Source of the DNA: a virus
IMG/VR virus record: IMGVR_UViG_3300021511_000011
Coordinates: 1-46,936 of that record
Reading direction: 5' to 3' (one strand)
Length of the DNA stretch: 46,936 nt
The translations under genes and the position numbers were made by a program. The notes under the pieces are model-generated. The model worked only from the letters and a program-made list of their open reading frames with translations, made no database searches and was not told the origin of the DNA. Below, in pieces: positions 22,722-30,490 of the stretch; the stretch's first letter is position 1, and each line of letters starts with the position of its first letter.

Positions 22722-25160
22722 TTATTCATTAATTCCACTTCCAGCAATCTCATAGTAAAAAGAATAACATTCTATTTCTTCGTCAGGGTAATTGAGTTTG
22801 AATTCAATCTGAAAACATTTACAATCCTCAATCGAAGCATCAAGATGAGGAACTACAATATTATAATTATCTGCATAGAGACTCATCTTTTCAGGAACAA
22901 TTAATTCTTCTCCTACTGTGGAGTTATCCTTGAATACAGTTACTGTAACCTCTCCGGATTCTTTAACCTTAAACTCAGCCAGGATTCGCCTTAAGACAAA
23001 TCTAACAAGACGTTCAACCTTTTCATATCCTATAGATCTTGTCTTAATAGAATGTTCAATAGCTTTGTCAGTATTAGAGGTATCCTTATCTGTAGTATCT
23101 GTTTCAAGTCTACAAATCCAACCAGAAGAAGAACCTCCATAAGCATAATGTCTATTATCATTAGCTCTAAAGTCTACTCCTGTGTTAAGACTGATTTCCC
23201 TCTCCCAAGGGGGATACCACTCAGCAGTAATATAGTTAAACACTAATTCTCCATCAGGAATAATCAGATGATACTCATTGTTAGTCCTGTCTACAAAAGC
23301 TTGAAGACTTGTTATTGAGGCTGCAGCAATACAGGTAGAATAATTAGGATTAAAATAGTGATCTATCTCTTTTGATTCCTTCTTAGTCTTCCTTCCATCA
23401 AAGGTATAAACTCCATCAATATCTTGCCAGATAGCAATTGTCATAGGTTCTTCTCTATGGATAGCAGGAAAACCAACTTCAGCTACAACCGCAGACTTCG
23501 GACTTGCCAAACCCACCTTATCAGTAATCTTTAAAACTCCAAAAGTAGCAGGAGAATCTCCTTCCAAGAGCCAAACCGACTTCTCTTTAAAGATAATCAG
23601 CTCATTGTAAAATTTTATAGCACAAAGGACTTTATCCTTAGGTCCAAACGGTTTAGTGTATCCACTATCTGCTCCACAAAAGGTAAAAGGAGCATCATGA
23701 GCAGAATAACGAAGCCTATTTGGAAATTCAGGATCTCCCCATACAAAAAGCCTTCCTTTAAACTCTACACAGCCATCATAAGAGGGAAGGGTTTCTGGGA
23801 AAGCTCCATAAAGTAAAGCATAAATCCTTACATCAGTACTTAAAGTTGCATCCCAACTAATCCTATACCAATATCCAGGTAACTGATCTCCTTGAAACAT
23901 CCGTCTGTAAGAGGTGTAGGCAGAAGCATCATAGTAAAGAGTTCCGGTCTGGGAGAAGGATGAATCTCCAGTAGTATCCAAAGTTGTATCAGCTAAGTTT
24001 GTCGTTATTGCTTCCCAAGAATCTCCATCCCAATGATCTATTTGATCTATCTGAGCATTATCAGTATTAGTATACCCTGTAACTATTGCTATTCCAAATA
24101 ACCCTGCAGGTTCAGGAGTTTTTATATATAGAAAATCACTCGTAGTTCCAGAACTTATATCTATATACTGAGAGGTTGACTCATTAGTAACCTTACCTAA
24201 ACATTCTTGATATTCTCCAGCACTTTGATCATAAAACCGAGCCCCTGTAACCCAGTCCATTTCTCCATTCCACTTATTAGTCATGAGAGTAGCTGCTTGG
24301 GTTGCATTAATAGAGACTACATCCACTGAATTAGACAAAGCTCCTGAGAAGCTTATCTGATAAATATATCCTTCAATTCCATAGTAAGCCCTCATTTCAT
24401 CCAAAGCTGAAGCTGCCCAACTAATTGTACCACTTTGATTCATAGTCTTGGTAGAAGTAGCTGCATCCAAAGTTCCATCAGTTGTTCCACTCACTGCTGT
24501 CCAAGCTCCAGATCTCCAAGCCTTAATGGTAAGTGTTTCAGCGGTTGTATTAACTGTAGTTCCAAGGACAAAGACTAAAGCGCTTATCCTTTCTTCTACA
24601 ATAACATAAGCTACGTCACTTGCTGCTCCTACCATGATAGCTTCAGTATCTGATCTTCCATCAGTGACTAATCTTGAAAAATCGTTATAAGAAGATTCAG
24701 AAGAATCATAAGAGAAAAATCCTCTCACCCTTGGAGAACTTCCTCCATAAGCGATAGGTCTTCCAGATCCATCAGCATGGAAAAAGTATTCCCCTATTGT
24801 TGCCGAGAATCCAGGAGTCGTACCTACACTCACCCCTAAACTTGTTCCAAAATTAGGATCAACAACAGGAGGGAGCTTACTCTGAGCAGTCTGAGTTAAA
24901 AGCTTAGAATTAGCTTGAGCTATAAAATGTTCATCTGCGTTAAATGGGTTTTCGTAGTAATGAAGAGAATCTATCGAGGCTCCTGACTCTAAAACTGTGG
25001 TATTATGAAGAGCACAACCAAGCCTTGCTTTCCAACCTCCTTGTTGACTTACCTTTCTGATATTCTTTCCACCTGCTATCCAACTTGGGGGAAGAAGAGT
25101 AGGTGGAGTTACTCCATCATACTTTCCAGTAAATCTTTCAGGAATGAGAACTGTAGTCAT
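22722..25160 (-). CDS. Tail nozzle / tubular protein B-like (beta-propeller)
   Basis: An 812-residue protein. Repeated beta segments and motifs such as CVEFKGRLFVWGDPEFPNRL, FYNELIIFKEKSVWLLEG and DIDGVYTFDGR are typical of podovirus tail proteins of the T7 gp12/P22 gp10 type, which contain a beta-propeller and form the tail nozzle. The two central repeats (WRSGAWTAVSGTTDGTLD and WDGDSWEAITTNLADTTLD) look like a duplicated domain. It is coupled (TAATG) to the upstream adaptor gene, which fits the assembly order. SD GGAGGATTACTA. Confidence 0.7.
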   Translation of the reverse strand: MTTVLIPERFTGKYDGVTPPTLLPPSWIAGGKNIRKVSQQGGWKARLGCALHNTTVLESGASIDSLHYYENPFNADEHFIAQANSKLLTQTAQSKLPPVVDPNFGTSLGVSVGTTPGFSATIGEYFFHADGSGRPIAYGGSSPRVRGFFSYDSSESSYNDFSRLVTDGRSDTEAIMVGAASDVAYVIVEERISALVFVLGTTVNTTAETLTIKAWRSGAWTAVSGTTDGTLDAATSTKTMNQSGTISWAASALDEMRAYYGIEGYIYQISFSGALSNSVDVVSINATQAATLMTNKWNGEMDWVTGARFYDQSAGEYQECLGKVTNESTSQYIDISSGTTSDFLYIKTPEPAGLFGIAIVTGYTNTDNAQIDQIDHWDGDSWEAITTNLADTTLDTTGDSSFSQTGTLYYDASAYTSYRRMFQGDQLPGYWYRISWDATLSTDVRIYALLYGAFPETLPSYDGCVEFKGRLFVWGDPEFPNRLRYSAHDAPFTFCGADSGYTKPFGPKDKVLCAIKFYNELIIFKEKSVWLLEGDSPATFGVLKITDKVGLASPKSAVVAEVGFPAIHREEPMTIAIWQDIDGVYTFDGRKTKKESKEIDHYFNPNYSTCIAAASITSLQAFVDRTNNEYHLIIPDGELVFNYITAEWYPPWEREISLNTGVDFRANDNRHYAYGGSSSGWICRLETDTTDKDTSNTDKAIEHSIKTRSIGYEKVERLVRFVLRRILAEFKVKESGEVTVTVFKDNSTVGEELIVPEKMSLYADNYNIVVPHLDASIEDCKCFQIEFKLNYPDEEIECYSFYYEIAGSGINE

Positions 25161-26014
25161 TAGTAATCCTCCGCTATCCTTACATATGTCGATCCAGAAA
25201 GTCGTGTAGCTAAAAATTCTTCTGCTTCGTCCTTAGCTGTTTTCAATTCTGACTTATAGAAACTAAAGAGTTCTTTCTCAAAGGTTGAACTCGGTTTAAC
25301 CAAAGCTCTAACAGTAGCTCTTAAGACTATCCAGTTATGAAGTTCTTGAGGCAAAACAGAAACTGTGCCATAATAATCATTAGGTGCAGGATCTATAGCT
25401 GAAGCTGCTATCGTAGCTGTAAAAGTCTCTCCATCATAATCTGTTATTTCTTGATTTACGTTTAGAGTATGATTAGTTTTATCCCTTACCTCAACCATCA
25501 CTCCATTATAATAATCATCAAGACCTGACGGCCACATATCAGCTTGAAAAACAACAGCTAAATCTTCTGTTCCATTACCACATTGTCCTGCATGAAGATC
25601 AATAATCCTTCCTTGATACCAAACATAGACTGCTGTTTCATAGCCTTCCTGATTAACCTCCAAACTTTTCCCAAGAAAATAGGCTTCAATAGTCCCACTA
25701 CTTAGACTAATCCCTGATTCCCTTCCCAGTCTCCTCTCCCTTATCGTCCCTCTAATAGGAATAACTCTTCCTGAACCCACCTCCTCTATATAAGCAGGTC
25801 TTAAACAATCAGAAGGAAGGGTTATAAGAGAAGAAGATGGAGTAATTGACTCCGACTTCTTCATCAACCAATCACCAGGAGAATCAATCACCAGTCTCCC
25901 TACCTCTATATGTTCTTGATTTAACCTTCGCATAAGAAGTCGATCTGACCAATGTTTCTCTAATTTCTCTCCAATATTATCTCTTAAGAGTTCTAACATT
26001 TCATAGGCATTCAC
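25160..26014 (-). CDS. Head-to-tail adaptor / tail tubular protein A-like
   Basis: A 284-residue protein from GTG behind GGAGGTCTATCTT. The N-terminus (YEMLELLRDNIGEKLEKHWS, then RLLMRRLNQEHIEVGRLV) and a beta-rich centre are characteristic of podovirus adaptor proteins (T7 gp11/P22 gp4 role) that sit under the portal. The order portal, scaffold, capsid, adaptor, nozzle supports it. The call is from context and general pattern more than a strict motif. Confidence 0.6.
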   Translation of the reverse strand: MNAYEMLELLRDNIGEKLEKHWSDRLLMRRLNQEHIEVGRLVIDSPGDWLMKKSESITPSSSLITLPSDCLRPAYIEEVGSGRVIPIRGTIRERRLGRESGISLSSGTIEAYFLGKSLEVNQEGYETAVYVWYQGRIIDLHAGQCGNGTEDLAVVFQADMWPSGLDDYYNGVMVEVRDKTNHTLNVNQEITDYDGETFTATIAASAIDPAPNDYYGTVSVLPQELHNWIVLRATVRALVKPSSTFEKELFSFYKSELKTAKDEAEEFLATRLSGSTYVRIAEDY

Positions 26015-26055
26015 AAGATAGACCTCCTCGAAGGGGCAAACCCCCCCTTTTCTTT

Positions 26056-26307
26056 TTATTTAATCATTCCTTCATCTGAAACATCAAGAGTACTTTGCTC
26101 AGGAGCTCTCAAAAGTAACTCTTTCCTCTTCCCTTCAAGATCCTGTGCAATCCCTTGCAGGGCCTGAAGTTTAGAGGTTTGAAAGCTTAATCCTTTGTTA
26201 ATCATCTCACTCACTTTATTAATTTGCTGATAGACTTTATAAAAGGCTTTTTGCTCTTTGGTCAACTTAAACCCCTCTACTGGTTCTCTTGCGATTAAGT
26301 CTGGCAT
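26056..26307 (-). CDS. Small hypothetical protein (head region)
   Basis: An 83-residue, mostly helical protein (FKLTKEQKAFYKVYQQINKV). The SD is GGGAGGG and the start overlaps the upstream gene by 13 bases. No family is recognised. By position it may be a small head-completion or capsid accessory protein. A G/C-rich hairpin (GGGG-tttg-CCCC on the minus strand, 26033-26044) follows its stop. Confidence 0.55.
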   Translation of the reverse strand: MPDLIAREPVEGFKLTKEQKAFYKVYQQINKVSEMINKGLSFQTSKLQALQGIAQDLEGKRKELLLRAPEQSTLDVSDEGMIK

Positions 26308-26870
26308 GACACTACCCTCCCCACCGAAATCTTCTCCGGTACTTGTATAATCTTACAATGAATATTAGCCCAATTATCAATAGCTATATCTTTAAGCTTA
26401 TTTTTAAAATTTTTAGCCCTTCGCCTTCTTTCCTGATTATCCAGTTCATCCAAATATCTAACCAATTCACCTTTCGAAAATCTGGCTGGATCTCCTTTCT
26501 GAAGCCTTAAAAGAATATCAGCTCCGAGTTCCCTATATGTCCTATCCTTAGTCTGAACAGTCAACATATGAAAAGGAGAATCTCCATTCTTTGGAAACCT
26601 CCATATTTCCCATTTCTCACTTCCCCAATCCCAAGCTACTTCAAGTTCTTCATCAAGGACTTTCAACTGTTTAGTAAATCCTTTATCAGGAATCATCAAG
26701 CCTTGCCTAAGGTTTCCAAATTCTTTATACTCCATCCTATTTGGAGCCAGAAACTTAACCTGTTTATTCAGGGGATCATCCTTTAAATTTTTAGCTCTTA
26801 CTCTCTTAGCATCAGCCATTGAGAGATTCAAGCAAACTTTCTTTCTTTTTTGTTCGGGAGTCAACAGCAT
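26295..26870 (-). CDS. Hypothetical late protein
   Basis: A 191-residue protein. GGAGGATAAAG supports the ATG at 26870, so it overlaps the upstream gene by 59 bases. The centre has WDWGSEKWEIWRFPKNGDS, a beta-hairpin rich in Trp, and the C-terminal third is basic and helical (LDELDNQERRRRAKNF). This suggests a small virion or assembly protein, but no family fits. Confidence 0.6.
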   Translation of the reverse strand: MLLTPEQKRKKVCLNLSMADAKRVRAKNLKDDPLNKQVKFLAPNRMEYKEFGNLRQGLMIPDKGFTKQLKVLDEELEVAWDWGSEKWEIWRFPKNGDSPFHMLTVQTKDRTYRELGADILLRLQKGDPARFSKGELVRYLDELDNQERRRRAKNFKNKLKDIAIDNWANIHCKIIQVPEKISVGRVVSCQT

Positions 26871-27747
26871 CTTTATCCTCCATCAGGCTTTGCCCTTTCT
26901 CGATGGTTTCGTTTAACGAAACAATACTGGGTTTAAAATCTTCATCTCTATGTTCCGATTCATTATACTTAACAGTAGAGATTCCAAGAGAATCTCCCTT
27001 CACATAAATTAAGGCTGAGGTGTCTCCATGGGCTATAGCATGTTCAATCCAGCGTTTATAGTTGGTATAGGTCATAGGGGAAAAGGGAGGAGTAGGAATA
27101 TAATCCTCCCACACAGCTTCAAGGAGGTTGAATTTGGCTGAATGGTCAATAGAGTCCCACTTATCTGAGTTTCCGAAATCTCTTTCAAATTCTGTACAAC
27201 CTCTCTTGAGATAAAGTCTTCCCTCTTCTTCACGTTTTAAAATATAGTCCTCAGAAAAATGCTTAATCAAAGTCTCCTTGATTCGCTTATAATGCTTCCT
27301 GGCTTTCTCCAACCCTCCGTAGAAATCACAGTACCAAAAGGCTCGATAACCTCCTAATCCGGAGGTATAATCTCTATTCTCAAGCCCACACTTAGAGGGG
27401 AGGGCCATCTGAGCTTGTACCTTTTGAAGTTCAATGAGCTCGACTACAGTCCTGGGGGCAAAGACAACTTTCCAACATTGTTTACAAGGTGGGGGGAGGA
27501 TGTGAAAGCATTCGAAATAGATCTCTGTCCACTTTCCACATCTACGATCCTTGCATACCTTGGCTAATGTCCAAGGATTACGAAGGTTTAAAGTCCTACG
27601 CATTTTAAACTTTTGAGTTTTTCGATCTACATAAACCGTTCCGGCTTGAACCAAATGCATGATAGGATCGATTACATCTATTCCACAGACAGTTTCATAA
27701 AAACTAGGCTCGGGGGATTTGGGGGATTTGGGGGATTCTTCCTTCAT
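26812..27747 (-). CDS. Hypothetical Cys-rich late protein
   Basis: A 311-residue protein. It begins with a Pro/Ser repeat (SPKSPKSPEPS) encoded by three G-rich units. A block KVCKDRRCGKWTEIYFECFHILPPPCKQCWK carries five Cys and one His, enough for one or two zinc sites. The rest is mixed. It lies right behind the capsid gene and its 3' hairpin. Palindrome site 5 lies in its C-terminal codons. No family is recognised; a virion or maturation role is possible. Confidence 0.6.
   Translation of the reverse strand: MKEESPKSPKSPEPSFYETVCGIDVIDPIMHLVQAGTVYVDRKTQKFKMRRTLNLRNPWTLAKVCKDRRCGKWTEIYFECFHILPPPCKQCWKVVFAPRTVVELIELQKVQAQMALPSKCGLENRDYTSGLGGYRAFWYCDFYGGLEKARKHYKRIKETLIKHFSEDYILKREEEGRLYLKRGCTEFERDFGNSDKWDSIDHSAKFNLLEAVWEDYIPTPPFSPMTYTNYKRWIEHAIAHGDTSALIYVKGDSLGISTVKYNESEHRDEDFKPSIVSLNETIEKGQSLMEDKDAVDSRTKKKESLLESLNG
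26906..26922. promoter_or_regulatory. Dispersed palindrome, site 5
   Basis: A perfect GTTTCGTTTAACGAAAC has the left flank CTCGATG and right flank AATACTGG. It is inside the coding region, encoding SLNET on the minus strand. It lies about 35 bases before the ATG of the next gene (26870) and is the best-conserved copy together with site 1. Confidence 0.75.
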
Positions 27748-27765
27748 CTTATCTCCTTTAGAAGT

Positions 27766-27807
27766 GGGGAAAATGGAGGAGGCTATATTTACTCCCCCAT
27801 TCTCCCC
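27766..27807 (-). promoter_or_regulatory. 16-bp hairpin just after the capsid gene
   Basis: In the minus-strand RNA, GGGGAGAAUGGGGGAG (27807 down to 27792) pairs with CUCCUCCAUUUUCCCC (27781 down to 27766) over 16 uninterrupted pairs, two of them G-U, with a 10-base loop. It lies six bases past the capsid stop. On the plus strand the same positions would be A-C mismatches, so the fold belongs to the late transcript. No U-run follows. It probably protects the upstream capsid mRNA or limits read-through. Confidence 0.65.
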
Positions 27808-27813
27808 TACTGA

Positions 27814-29265
27814 TTAATCAGCAGTATAGGTTAAATCACAGAGGACACCGGAAGTCTGCCGATTATTGACTCCCAGTTCTGCGTAGCGGAACAGCACCGC
27901 TTCATAGGCATCATAGCCGGAAATTCGACTCAATACCGCTCCATCTCTATCCATCCAGCTGTAATCACTCATCCGATACATCTGGAGATCTTTCAAGGTA
28001 AGGAAATAGATCTCTCCATCAATAGCATCTGGATCAACCATAAAAGGAATCCCATTATAGTCGATTGCTGTCCAGCCACCATCAAGGGACATGGTGTTAA
28101 CAAGTCGTCTCCTTGCTTCCATATAATCAATATACTCTCTCCGAATGGCATGAGTAGTTATGATCATATCTGGACCGTAATCCTTACCGGCTTTCAACTC
28201 AACCTTATCAAACAGCTGTTGCATAAGGGCAGGAGTAAGAGCTCTTTGAGACGCATACCTTCCTCCACTACCCGTTAAGACTTGAGCTTTAAACCAAGGA
28301 AAAGTTCCAACCGGAAGACCTTGAAGAGCATCTGCAGCTGGGGCACCTGCAGCTTTAAACCCTCTGTCAGTTCCATCAAAGAGAGAGGCGTAATCAACGT
28401 TCTGATCATCAACAATCCCTCTGATCCCCATGATCTCTCTTCTGGCCGCACCGGCAGCTGCTCCAGAGGTCACTGAAGCCACATTAGCAACTCTTGCCAG
28501 ATAATCCCCTGCATTCTCACCACCGGAAGGTGCTGGATCTGTATGAGTTGTGCCCAGAGTTACATAGACACCTGAAGAGTGCTCAGTGATGACTCCAGTA
28601 AGTGGAATCTTCATGGCATCTCCATCAACCAAAATGTCTGTACAACCACTTGACCAGGCAGTTCCAACATAGCAATAACCACCAGTCCCATAGGTTGCAT
28701 CTACTGTAGCCCACTCATCAATGTACTTTGAACCAAACGTAGATCCAAAGCCATCACCTCCAGCTACGTTACTACGGTACCTCTTTTGAACTGTATATGG
28801 AGGAGCAGCGGGAATACTTGGCCCACCGATTCTGGCAATAATTCCATAACCAGTTCCCCATAGTTGACGGTTAATATCCTTCATGAGGTCTTTCACAATT
28901 CCTTCGACCTCGGACTCAACAACTTTAGCATATGCCCCTCTTGAATCTCGAGTAGCTGCTATTGTAGGTCCAGTAAAAGTAACTCTACCATAATTATACT
29001 TCATAGGTACTTCACTTTTCTTGAACTTCTGATAATCAGCTTCAGGCAATGGGCCACCATCTCCCCTGGCACCAATACCAGTAGATCGACCAAAATGATT
29101 CTCAATGTAAGCTATCTTTCCACTCACATCTTCCTCATTGACATCAATCTTCTGAGCCAAGATGGTATCATTGTTGAGATACTCTTGTATAGCTGGCAGG
29201 TACATATTCTTTAGTGCTTCATCATAAGTTGCCAGCAGGGCAGCACTTGATCCCGAATAAGCCAC
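27814..29265 (-). CDS. Major capsid protein
   Basis: A 483-residue protein from GTG behind GGAGAGAAATT. It has the arrangement expected for an HK97-fold capsid: an N-terminal region with YLPAIQEYLNNDTILAQKID, a Gly-rich loop (STGIGARGDGGPLPEADYQK) and later PVGTFPWFKAQV and DYGPDMIITTHAIRREYIDYM, which occur in podovirus/siphovirus-type capsids. It directly follows the scaffold gene in transcription order. The 3' hairpin at 27766 suggests special control of this highly expressed gene. Lack of a visible protease domain implies separate or no maturation cleavage. Confidence 0.85.
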   Translation of the reverse strand: MAYSGSSAALLATYDEALKNMYLPAIQEYLNNDTILAQKIDVNEEDVSGKIAYIENHFGRSTGIGARGDGGPLPEADYQKFKKSEVPMKYNYGRVTFTGPTIAATRDSRGAYAKVVESEVEGIVKDLMKDINRQLWGTGYGIIARIGGPSIPAAPPYTVQKRYRSNVAGGDGFGSTFGSKYIDEWATVDATYGTGGYCYVGTAWSSGCTDILVDGDAMKIPLTGVITEHSSGVYVTLGTTHTDPAPSGGENAGDYLARVANVASVTSGAAAGAARREIMGIRGIVDDQNVDYASLFDGTDRGFKAAGAPAADALQGLPVGTFPWFKAQVLTGSGGRYASQRALTPALMQQLFDKVELKAGKDYGPDMIITTHAIRREYIDYMEARRRLVNTMSLDGGWTAIDYNGIPFMVDPDAIDGEIYFLTLKDLQMYRMSDYSWMDRDGAVLSRISGYDAYEAVLFRYAELGVNNRQTSGVLCDLTYTAD

Positions 29266-29276
29266 AATTTCTCTCC

Positions 29277-30167
29277 TTAAGGGCTAAGCCCTTTCTTTTG
29301 AAACATTTCATGAGTTACACCAGACGGAGAGGAAAACTTGTCTAAATCCTCTCTACCTTTAAGCCTTCTTTTACGAGAGGAAAACATAAACTTCTTCCCC
29401 TCATAAACTGGAGCACCACCATCATCACTCTGTTCCTTAAGAGCATTAAGATCAAAGGAATCTAGCTTCTCCATATCAATCTTACTCTTATCTATGACTC
29501 CGGCTTTCACTAAGGTTTGAATAGTAGATTTAACAAATCTTTTTTCCATCTGTGTAGCCTTAGCCGCTTTTTCTTCAGACATAATCTTTGCATGATCCCA
29601 GAAGCCTTTCGACTTATCATGCTGAGCCTGTGCCAGAAGTTTGGAAATATCTTCATCCTCAAGATTTGAATGTATAGCCTGGACATCTCGTTTTATATTT
29701 CTTCGATAGATATTTGACTGACCTTGATCAAGTTCCTCCACCCGAGAGGTTAAAGTCTCTAAGGCTTTAGCTATAATCCCAAACTGTTTGGTCTGTCTCT
29801 CATCACCGAGGAATTTAAATCCTTTATTATCATCATCAGGCTTCTTATCCGAAACTTTCTTTTGAACAACATTTCCTTGTTCGTCAATTATTCCCTGATC
29901 AATTAGGGAGTTTGCTATAGCAAAGGCAGCCTCAGAGTTTTTCACATACTCTTCAGGACCAATACCATATTGAGTTAAAACTTTTTGGAAACCAGATAAA
30001 CTTTCAACTGTCTTTTCAAGGTTTCCTACCTTTTCCATTGTTTGAGCTACTTGCTCAGGGGTTAGAGTAACCATTTCCTCCCCTACTTTAATTTGGATGG
30101 AGTCACCAGTCCCTCCAGAGGCATCGCCTCCTTTCGACTGACCCCCAGTTCCACCTTTATCTGGCAT
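29277..30167 (-). CDS. Prohead scaffolding protein
   Basis: A 296-residue, acidic and strongly helical protein with a Gly-rich disordered start, a segment (LTPEQVAQTMEKVGNLEKTV) typical of phage scaffolds, and a basic C-terminus (FSSRKRRLKGREDLDKF) that can bind capsid subunits. It is between portal and capsid, the usual place. The C-terminal codons include a mini-palindrome (AAGGGC-TTA-GCCCTT, 29279-29293) directly before the capsid SD. SD GGAAGGATAAATT. Confidence 0.8.
   Translation of the reverse strand: MPDKGGTGGQSKGGDASGGTGDSIQIKVGEEMVTLTPEQVAQTMEKVGNLEKTVESLSGFQKVLTQYGIGPEEYVKNSEAAFAIANSLIDQGIIDEQGNVVQKKVSDKKPDDDNKGFKFLGDERQTKQFGIIAKALETLTSRVEELDQGQSNIYRRNIKRDVQAIHSNLEDEDISKLLAQAQHDKSKGFWDHAKIMSEEKAAKATQMEKRFVKSTIQTLVKAGVIDKSKIDMEKLDSFDLNALKEQSDDGGAPVYEGKKFMFSSRKRRLKGREDLDKFSSPSGVTHEMFQKKGLSP
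29279..29293 (-). promoter_or_regulatory. Mini-hairpin before the capsid start
   Basis: AAGGGC-TTA-GCCCTT (minus strand) codes for the last residues of the scaffold protein and overlaps its stop. The capsid SD GGAGAG follows at once. It is a variant of the junction hairpin family with a different stem sequence, so the fold rather than the sequence is shared. Confidence 0.55.
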
Positions 30168-30184
30168 AATTTATCCTTCCGAGA

Positions 30185-30197
30185 GAGGCTTTGCCTC
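30185..30197 (-). promoter_or_regulatory. Junction mini-hairpin
   Basis: GAGGC-AAA-GCCTC (minus strand) lies between the 95-residue gene and the scaffold gene, upstream of a separate SD (GGAAGGATAA). Its 5' arm is preceded by G, giving an extra GGAGG. Confidence 0.6.
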
Positions 30198-30202
30198 CTC
30201 TT

Positions 30203-30490
30203 TTACTTAATATTAATTATCTGTGTTTTAAGATATTCTTCAAAGTGTCTTCCTCTTATTATCATATCCTCAAGGATGAAATCAAGATCTCCTTTAGGAT
30301 TTGCAAGCATAAGAGTCTTCTGACACTCTTCTGGAAACTCTTCGAGATTAACATTGTTTTCTAATCTTATTTTACAGTAAACTTTCCAAGCTTTAGCTGC
30401 TTTAAGAATAGAAAGTACAACAGTATTCCACTGTTTAACAATTTCTCTAAGAATTTTATCCCGCTCTTTCCTCCCTTCTTCTTTCTCCAT
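30203..30490 (-). CDS. Small hypothetical protein after the portal gene
   Basis: A 95-residue, mostly helical protein (RKERDKILREIVKQWNTVVL). The SD AAAGGAGGTGGG is strong and the gene abuts the portal stop. No family is recognised. Small helical proteins between portal and scaffold often take part in head assembly, but this is only position-based. Confidence 0.6.
   Translation of the reverse strand: MEKEEGRKERDKILREIVKQWNTVVLSILKAAKAWKVYCKIRLENNVNLEEFPEECQKTLMLANPKGDLDFILEDMIIRGRHFEEYLKTQIINIK

Noticed and set aside
27714-27738. G-quadruplex near the Pro/Ser repeat
   Set aside because: Only three GGGGG runs are present and a fourth is missing, so a simple four-tract fold is unlikely.
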